Shown one piece after another: positions 57,995-64,000 of a stretch of 64,000 bases of DNA. The position numbers and the translations under genes were made by a program. The notes beneath the pieces are model-generated. The model did not search any database, was not told the DNA's origin, and saw only the letters and a program-made list of their open reading frames with translations. Every line of letters begins with the position of its first letter. Positions within the stretch are counted from its first letter, which is position 1. The DNA comes from Timema cristinae (taxonomy: Eukaryota > Arthropoda > Insecta > Phasmatodea > Timematidae), in contig JBCFYV010000012.1 in assembly GCA_039000515.1 (NCBI GenBank), positions 128,102,652-128,166,651 of the forward strand. Reading direction: 5' to 3'.

Positions 57995-58790
57995 GTCAGT
58001 TGAGGCTTTGTACTGTCGTGTAACTCTCACTGTGATACAGGTCAGTTGAGGCTTTGTACTGTTGTGTAGCTCTCACTGCGATACAGGTCAGTTGAGGCTT
58101 TGTACTGTCGTGTAACTCTCACTGTGATACAGGTCAGTTGAGGCTTTGTACTGTTGTGTAGCTCTCACTGCGATACAGGTCAGTTGAGGCTTTGTACTGT
58201 CGTGTAACTCTCACTGTGATACAGGTCAGTTGAGGCTTTGTACTGTTGTGTAGCTCTCACTGCGATACAGGTCAGTTGAGGCTTTGTACTGTCGTGTAGC
58301 TCTCACTGCACTACAGGTCAGTTGAGGCTTTGTACTGTCGTGTAGCTCTCACTGCACTACAGGTCAGTTGAGGCTTTGTACTGTCGTGTAGCTCTCACTG
58401 CACTACAGGTCAGTTGAGGCTTTGTACTGTCGTGTAGCTCTCACTGCACTACAGGTCAGTTGAGGCTTTGTACTGTCGTGTAGCTCTCACTGCACTACAG
58501 GTCAGTTGAGGCTTTGTACTGTCGTGTAGCTCTCACTGCACTACAGGTCAGTTGAGGCTTTGTACTGTTGTGTAGCTCTCACTGCGATACAGGTCAGTTG
58601 AGGCTTTGTACTGTCGTGTAGCTCTCACTGCACTACAGGTCAGTTGAGGCTTTGTACTGTCGTGTAGCTCTCACTGCACTACAGGTCAGTTGAGGCTTTG
58701 TACTGTCGTGTAGCTCTCACTGCACTACAGGTCAGTTGAGGCTTTGTACTGTCGTGTAGCTCTCACTGCGATACAGGTCAGTTGAAAGTT
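57973..58790 (+). repeat. TfAP-2: 46-bp array reiterating the exon D splice donor
   Basis: Each unit contains the end of exon D plus the start of the intron: AGCTCTCACTGCGATACAG|GTCAGTTGAGGC... The true donor is at 57995. Identical CAG|GTCAGT junctions recur at 58041, 58087 and so on, every 46 bp, to 58777, giving 17 copies after the authentic one. The first few units alternate TGTGATAC and TGCGATAC (a 92-bp dimer); later ones carry TGCACTAC. The array fills most of intron 4. Confidence 0.97.
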
Positions 58791-58970
58791 TGTAATCTCA
58801 TCCATCAGATGTTAAAATGATACAAATTAATTTATATTTTAAATATATATTACTATGACTTTATTTAAATTGAGATACCTACAAGCCTTGTACTTGATGT
58901 TCATCCAAATCAGGTTCAAAAAAAGGAGTTTCCAAATTCTAATCTTTATGTTGTTCTTTTTTGCCACCAG

Positions 58971-59114
58971 AATTTTCTGACGGAGTCCTTAAAACACTTA
59001 GACAAGATGTACCCCTCTGGCAACAATGGCGGGGCTCACATATCGGTGTCTTCGTCCCAGCAACAAGGAGGCATGGACACAAAACCCAAAGATCTAGGAG
59101 ACCTCAAGAAATGA
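58971..59114 (+). CDS. TfAP-2: TfAP-2 terminal coding exon E with stop codon
   Basis: The acceptor is TTTTTTGCCACCAG. The exon opens in phase 0 with NFLTESLKHLDKMYPSGNNG, equivalent to the last helix of AP-2 proteins. It then has a short Ser/Gln-rich low-complexity stretch and a Lys-rich tail ending GDLKK and TGA (59112-59114). AP-2 proteins typically end with a short charged tail shortly after this helix, so this is the natural C terminus. With three bases restored in exon B, the five exons total 782 nt and stay in frame from exon A to this stop, which independently supports the gene model. Confidence 0.95.
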   Translation, partial: NFLTESLKHLDKMYPSGNNGGAHISVSSSQQQGGMDTKPKDLGDLKK

Positions 59115-59745
59115 GGCTGGCTGCGTCGGGTCGCAGGTACCCGCCCTTTCCAAACATTCCATCATATTAATATAAATAATACAAGTGAATCGATTCGAGT
59201 ACCAATTAATCAATTCTGGGTGGTTATTAGTGCATTGGTAATTAATCCTCCTCATATTGTATAGTCATAGAAAATAAGACTTATACGAAAACTGCTGGAC
59301 ACAAAATTGAACTAATATAGCATCTTAACTTTAAAATGTTTGTTAAGTTTATATTTAAAACTTATATTTTTTTATTAATGAAAAAAAGGGTTTTTCCACT
59401 AATTCAAATTAAAACAACTTTTTAGATGGGCTATCCCAAATCTGGTCTGCCCCGTTATTTCATATAACACAGGTTCTACTGTAATTAAAAAGAGCATTTT
59501 AATAATCTTATCCCTTATTTAATCTGTATGTTACTGTTATTTACCATAAGGTGCTTTGTGACGGGACCAATATTGAGCAAATACGACAATTTTATCTACC
59601 ACAAGTTTCTTTGTTACGGCTATTTTATTTACACATTGTAATCAACTTGTGAATATTTGCTTTAGTCAAATAAACATTCAAAACTAATAAAAACAGGATC
59701 CTTACTTTACTCTTCTAGTACATATTTAAAAAATTAATAAACATG
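59115..59745 (+). other. TfAP-2: Probable TfAP-2 3' UTR
   Basis: AT-rich sequence without coding potential directly follows the TGA. Canonical AATAAA hexamers occur at 59669-59674 and 59736-59741 and are plausible polyadenylation signals. The true cleavage site cannot be fixed from sequence, and the transcript may extend further. Confidence 0.45.
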
Positions 59746-59892
59746 AATAGGACAACAAAAGGACCCGAAAACTTAACAACCAGATTTGCAGGCCGACTGA
59801 GTAACAATGAATTTACCTGAATAATGAAGAATCAAATAGCCGAAGCTATTATTTATGCTTTTTATAGAGGAATTCTCCATCAAGATATCATA

Positions 59893-60018
59893 TTCTGAAA
59901 ATTGAAAAATGACATCTGGACACGGGAATCAAACCCGGGACCCGGGAGCATTGGCGTACTAAGCCGAAGCTCCCGGGTTCGATTCCCGTGTCCAGATGTC
60001 ATTTTTCAATATTCAGAA
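59893..60018. mobile_element. Palindromic tRNA-like foldback element
   Basis: Two 48-bp arms (59893-59940 and 59971-60018), reverse-complementary with about two mismatches, flank a 30-bp loop containing GCATTGGCGTACTAAGCCGA. The arms hold CTCCCGGGTTCGATTCCCGT, an excellent Pol III B-box context, on both strands. No full tRNA cloverleaf can be drawn. It lies in the AP-2 3' flank. Confidence 0.75.
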
Positions 60019-60740
60019 CTGAATAATAAACTCAAAAGTACATTAACCTCGTACCTTGTGACTTATTTTATCTCGAAAGCCTTTGTGTATACCGTACAAA
60101 GCCGTGGATCAATTATGTTGGTAAGTCAAGAACTGTTACCTATGAATGAGAACCAGGGTGTACCACTGCAAGGAGCTCCAATAGGTACTTTGCCGAGTAT
60201 CTAAAGAGATTTTAATATCTTCTTTCCTTAAGCGGTATTTTTAAAAGAACCTTAGATTCCACTTCATGTCTATAGCAAGAGTTATTGACGAGTTCAAGGG
60301 CTGGTTTGTATTCTCTCGCCAGATGAATGCAGGTTCAGTAGAGTTGGATGTGACTAAGATTACCGAGAATGACCCGAGGAAACTAGCGGAGGATCGGAGT
60401 TGGGAGTTAGAGAACACTTGGAAAGAAATCACTAAACATTGAACAAAACACACAAATCTATCACTAGAAAACTCCTCTTTGTGTCACAACACACAACTAT
60501 ATTACCAACGTTTTTTTGTTCTATTGACCAGCTTGGATTTAACAGATCCTCAAACTTTCAAAACTGGAATTATCGGTAATCTGCTGTTCTTAGCGCTTAT
60601 TTAAACTACAACTTGATCTTATTTTCTTTTGGGATGTAGTTTAATCCCCAGATAGTTATAATTGGCTCTCAAGTATATATCTTCAAACAGTTGTGTGTGT
60701 TGCAGGTAATTGTGACGACCCTCCACCTCAGCAACCACCG
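60019..60740. other. 3' flank of AP-2, unannotated
   Basis: AT-rich unique sequence. The short open frames at 59902-60204 and 60241-60453 show no family. Confidence 0.4.
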
Positions 60741-61060
60741 GCCACCACCATCAGACATTCGTGGCCATACAACTAAAGGCACCCCCAGGGAGATTGGCCG
60801 CTCTAGAGTTGCAGACATCAGCCACCACCATCAGACATTCGTGGCCATACAACTAAAGGCACCTCCAGGGAGATTGGCCGCTCTAGAGTTGCAGACATCA
60901 GCCACCACCATCAGACATTCGTGGCCATACAACTAAAGGCACCTCCAGGGAGATTGGCCGCTCTAGAGTTGCAGACATCAGCCACCACTATCAGACATTC
61001 GTGGCCATACAACTAAAGGCACCCCCAGGGAGATTGGCCGCTCTAGAGTTGCAGACATTG
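60741..61060 (+). repeat. 80-bp tandem repeat, 4 copies
   Basis: The unit begins GCCACCACCATCAGACATTC and ends CTCTAGAGTTGCAGACATCA. Copies start at 60741, 60821, 60901 and 60981, differ at only a few positions, and the last changes to GACATTGG at its end. ORFs 60691-60936 and 61001-61279 derive from it. Confidence 0.96.
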
Positions 61061-62600
61061 GCCAACACAGCAGCCATCTCCGACCTACATCAACATCAAA
61101 ACGATAATCAATCAAAATCAAAAGTGAATCTCACTCTTTTTATAATTTTGTTACAAGATCTGCAGCACAACACATTTTATTTGCTTTCTACACTGACGGA
61201 GGAAGCAAATGAACAGTTATGTTTCAAGCCAGAGCACGTATGTGGAGGTCAGATTAAACCGAGACAGCAACAAAACTAGAGTGGATTTAATCCTCCATTG
61301 TTAGCGAATATATTTATTATAATTGCCTTGATAAACAATTAATGTAACAATATAAGTACAAACTATTCTATCTCTATTAATAATTAATACTTGAGAAAAA
61401 TGCCTTTATGAAATTCAAAGTTCCATCACAGCTTATTTATGCAATTGAAACATTATAGCATTAAATATTGATTGAATAAGTACCTGCTAAGCCTTTGAGC
61501 TGCAAATAATAGGAAGTTTTTTTAAAAGTGAATATGAAATGCAGTAAATACTCTCTACCTTACCTGCAACGTTAAACCTGTATTGCTCGAGTTGATCGTA
61601 GTTTGTGCCTGTGATTAAGTTCTCAGATAATTCGTGACAAAGGAATATTGTTAGGTGAGAATAGTTTGTGTCGAAAACATTAGATGCAAGTCATTTGTGA
61701 TATATGTCTTAATACATTCCAATAATTTAGTATGTAAGAATTGCTGAAGTTATGTTGTCAATCTTGATAATATAAATGTACAGAAATGGGCAAATCAAGG
61801 CAATAGAACTTCTCATGATGGCAACCTCTAAAAAAGAATTATATTGTTCCAAAAAATTAGTGAAAATAATCAATACACTTATACCATTTTATTTTTTTAA
61901 CACAGATTAAAAAAAAAACACATAATGTTGCTATATTGAAGTTTGGATCATTAAAAGTTATTGATTTGGAGAAATTGGTTGTTCGAAGATTATTTATTCG
62001 AAAGAATGGTATAGTTTTTTTTAAATGCAAAAGATATGCTTTAACTATTTAGTTAGTAGGATTTTTTTTAAAATTATTTTTATATTTTTAAAATTATAGG
62101 CCTTTTTATTTCCATTTTTCTTTGTTTTCCAAACATTTCTTTATTGGGTTACTATTACTAAACCAATAGTGGAATTTAATTAGGTTATTTTCTACTATTT
62201 TAACTTCACTACCTCACAACAATATAAAATACAACACAAACACTGCCAGATTTTGAAGGGCAAACAATTATTTAAAACATTTTATTAATTTATTTGTTCA
62301 ACTTATTTTTACTTTGTGGTATACCTACTTGCTTTTATATAAATATATCAAGGTACATAAAATTAATGATTCATCTGTTTTAATTAAATCAAGTATGTTA
62401 TAACACCAACAGAGCGTGAGATTTCTGTGAGATTTCGCTAAATACGAGGGTGGAGGTTTGGTTCAAATTTTGGCTCAGTGGATTGTGATCGTTTTCTAGT
62501 TTGAACATCCTTCATATAGGCAAATTGTGGTACAATTTTAGAGATCTGATTAGTTGGGAAAACACACATTTTATTTTATTTACTTTAGCAGATAAGTGAA
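61061..62600. other. AT-rich 3' flank, unannotated
   Basis: No gene, RNA or repeat recognised. Confidence 0.4.
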
Positions 62601-62602
62601 TA

Positions 62603-62669
62603 CACTGGAGTCACGGATATCCGGCTAAAGAGGGCGACATTCTGGGCCGGATAATATGGAATTAGAGTG
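62603..62669. mobile_element. Tiny Tigger-like MITE with TA duplication
   Basis: Starts TA|CACTGGAGTCACGGATATCC and ends GGCCGGATAATATGGAATTA then GAGTG|TA, giving imperfect ~26-bp inverted ends around a ~15-bp centre. The TATCCGG core resembles the larger element at 63176-63905. Confidence 0.4.
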
Positions 62670-62671
62670 TA

Positions 62672-63173
62672 AGTAATTTTCAGTATGGGTTTGTTTACCT
62701 TTTTTTAAATTTCCAAAGATCTTTATTTTAATTGATTTTGCCCATTTTCTCGTAGAGATATAAAATAGGAATACATCAATTGTAGGTGGACAGTAAAAAT
62801 TAAACGAGAAAGAAATATTTATAATCTTTACCACATGGAAGTTTATTTTGTAAATGGAACATCAGCTACAAAACCAGAACAACAACAAGTGAAAACAGAG
62901 CATCGAATGGATTGCATTAAAACTTGAGTGGATATGTAATGGTATGTTTATTTTAAAACGCACTTAACAGCGAGAATTGAGCCGCATGGTCGTGACTCTA
63001 GTGTATTCGGTAAGTTACGCTGACAAATCTGTCATAGCACTATTTGAAACAAAGATGTTAATAAAATAAATGTGAAATTTGTCAAACCATTCTTAAGTCT
63101 TTCAATAAAGTCATGTCTAAATTTTATATATTAAGGTTTATGTAAAGAAGTGATCTTGAAATATTGTTTTAAA
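62672..63173. other. 3' flank between the two Tigger-like elements
   Basis: AT-rich unique sequence; nothing recognised. Confidence 0.4.
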
Positions 63174-63175
63174 TA

Positions 63176-63905
63176 CAGCTAACTACTGACTATCCGCAGT
63201 AATGGGGGGGACAAGTGCCGTGGATAACCAAAACTGCGGTTATCCACATATTTAGTAAAACCAGAGATTGTTGCACATTCAATTCAAACTAGTACACCTA
63301 TCGTGACTGCGACTATGGACACATCATTATATTTCGCACACTAAGATAATAAAAAACACAATACACGGTATACTCTCACTTACTCTTCTGCTTCATTGCA
63401 GCTTCTTCCTTGTCCACTTACTCTTCTACTTCATTACAGCTTCTTCCTTGTCCACTTACTCTTCTGCTTCATTGCAGCTTCTTCCTTGTCCACTTACTCT
63501 TCTGCTTCATTACAGCTTCTTCCTTGTCCACTTACTCTTCTGCTTCATTGCAGCTTCTTCCTTGTCCACTTACTCTTCTGCTTCATTACAGCTTCTTCCT
63601 TGTCCACTTACTCTTCTGCTTCATTGCAGCTTCTTCCTTGTCCCACTACATAACAAGAGCTTGTCATACTCCTGGTCCAGACAACTAAGCAGGTCATGGG
63701 TCTATTCCAGTGCAGTCCACCTTACACGAACTGTTTGCTCCTCTGGTCGTTATCTCTTCCCTAGAGATTTACTGAGTACAACAATTGGTAGCCCTGTGTT
63801 CTCCATCAACGCTGGGTTTTAAAAAAATGTATCCCCTGCTGTTGGCGATGCCACGGTTAAGCCGAAAATCTGATAATCTGTCCGCGGATATTCGGGAGTT
63901 TACTG
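63176..63905. mobile_element. Non-autonomous pogo/Tigger-like element, 730 bp
   Basis: The left end CAGCTAACTACTGACTATCC GC and the right end GCGGATATTCGGGAGTTTAC TG are imperfect inverted repeats (about 17 of 23 positions), flanked by TA on both sides (63174-63175 and 63906-63907). CAG...CTG termini, a TATCCGC(G/A)G core and TA duplications are characteristic of Tigger/pogo elements. There is no transposase. Internal GTGGATAACC and CTGCGGTTATCC strings fit the same family. A 38-bp minisatellite lies inside. Confidence 0.7.
63378..63645 (+). repeat. 38-bp minisatellite within the Tigger-like element, about 7 copies
   Basis: The unit is CTTGTCCACTTACTCTTCTG then CTTCATTGCAGCTTCTTC, alternating ATTGCAG and ATTACAG in a 76-bp dimer pattern. 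The three overlapping + strand ORFs of 85-124 codons (63396-63822) come from the period. Confidence 0.95.
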
Positions 63906-63907
63906 TA

Positions 63908-64000
63908 TGTTAAAGCTGTATCATCTTTAAACATAATATTGAAAAAGAGTTAATTAAGCGGTAATAGTTTTGTTGCGGGGGTGAAGGGATGGCAGGGGGT
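63908..64000. other. End of window, unannotated
   Basis: Unique sequence after the Tigger-like element; nothing recognised. Confidence 0.4.

Noticed and set aside
59930..60000. A functional tRNA gene
   Set aside because: Only the T-arm/B-box half is recognisable. The rest is a palindrome and cannot form acceptor, D and anticodon arms.
60691..61279. A further coding exon downstream of AP-2
   Set aside because: The open frame is produced by the 80-bp repeat, and the AP-2 protein already ends with a typical tail at 59114.

Overview
This is eukaryotic nuclear DNA, almost certainly from an insect. It holds the 3' half of one recognisable gene, an AP-2 family transcription factor (TfAP-2), on the + strand. 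Five coding exons lie at 1803-2007, 24516-24631, 54722-54863, 57823-57994 and 58971-59114. Together they encode about 259 C-terminal residues: the basic region, the helix-span-helix dimerisation domain and the natural stop. Splice phases are continuous throughout if three bases are assumed missing from the second exon. The 5' exons (transactivation domain, promoter) lie upstream of the window. The insect assignment rests on the AP-2 sequence, an RTE-like LINE fragment, tRNA-derived SINEs with (TAA)n tails, Tigger-like elements and the very long introns. A hemimetabolous insect with a large genome (for example a stick insect) would fit, but the species cannot be determined from the sequence.

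Layout: 1-1802 upstream intron with a MITE-derived 72-bp array and a SINE; exon A; 2008-24515 intron 1 (22.5 kb); exon B; 24632-54721 intron 2 (30.1 kb); exon C; 54864-57822 intron 3 (3 kb, with an inverted pair of young SINEs); exon D; 57995-58970 intron 4 (0.98 kb, mostly a 46-bp array that reiterates the exon D splice donor); exon E with the stop; then 4.9 kb of 3' UTR and flank, including a tRNA-like foldback element and a Tigger-like transposon.

The introns are dominated by tandem repeats. About two dozen unrelated minisatellites, with units of 9 to 80 bp, occupy roughly 28 kb (about 44 percent). The largest is an 11.7-kb array of a 31-bp unit at 41544-53216. Nearly all long open reading frames fall inside these arrays and are artefacts of repeat periodicity, not genes. 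Between the arrays are copies of one tRNA-derived SINE family, several palindromic or MITE-like elements, a LINE 3' fragment and a heat-shock-element-bearing, LTR-like promoter block.

The most notable observations are: (1) the exon D 5' splice site is copied 17 more times at an exact 46-bp period; (2) exon B has three single-base losses that break its frame and sits beside a ragged repeat, which suggests consensus errors rather than a dead gene; (3) the 72-bp array at 994-1360 appears to have grown from a MITE whose solitary copy is at 25582-25667. No new enzymatic or defence system is visible.
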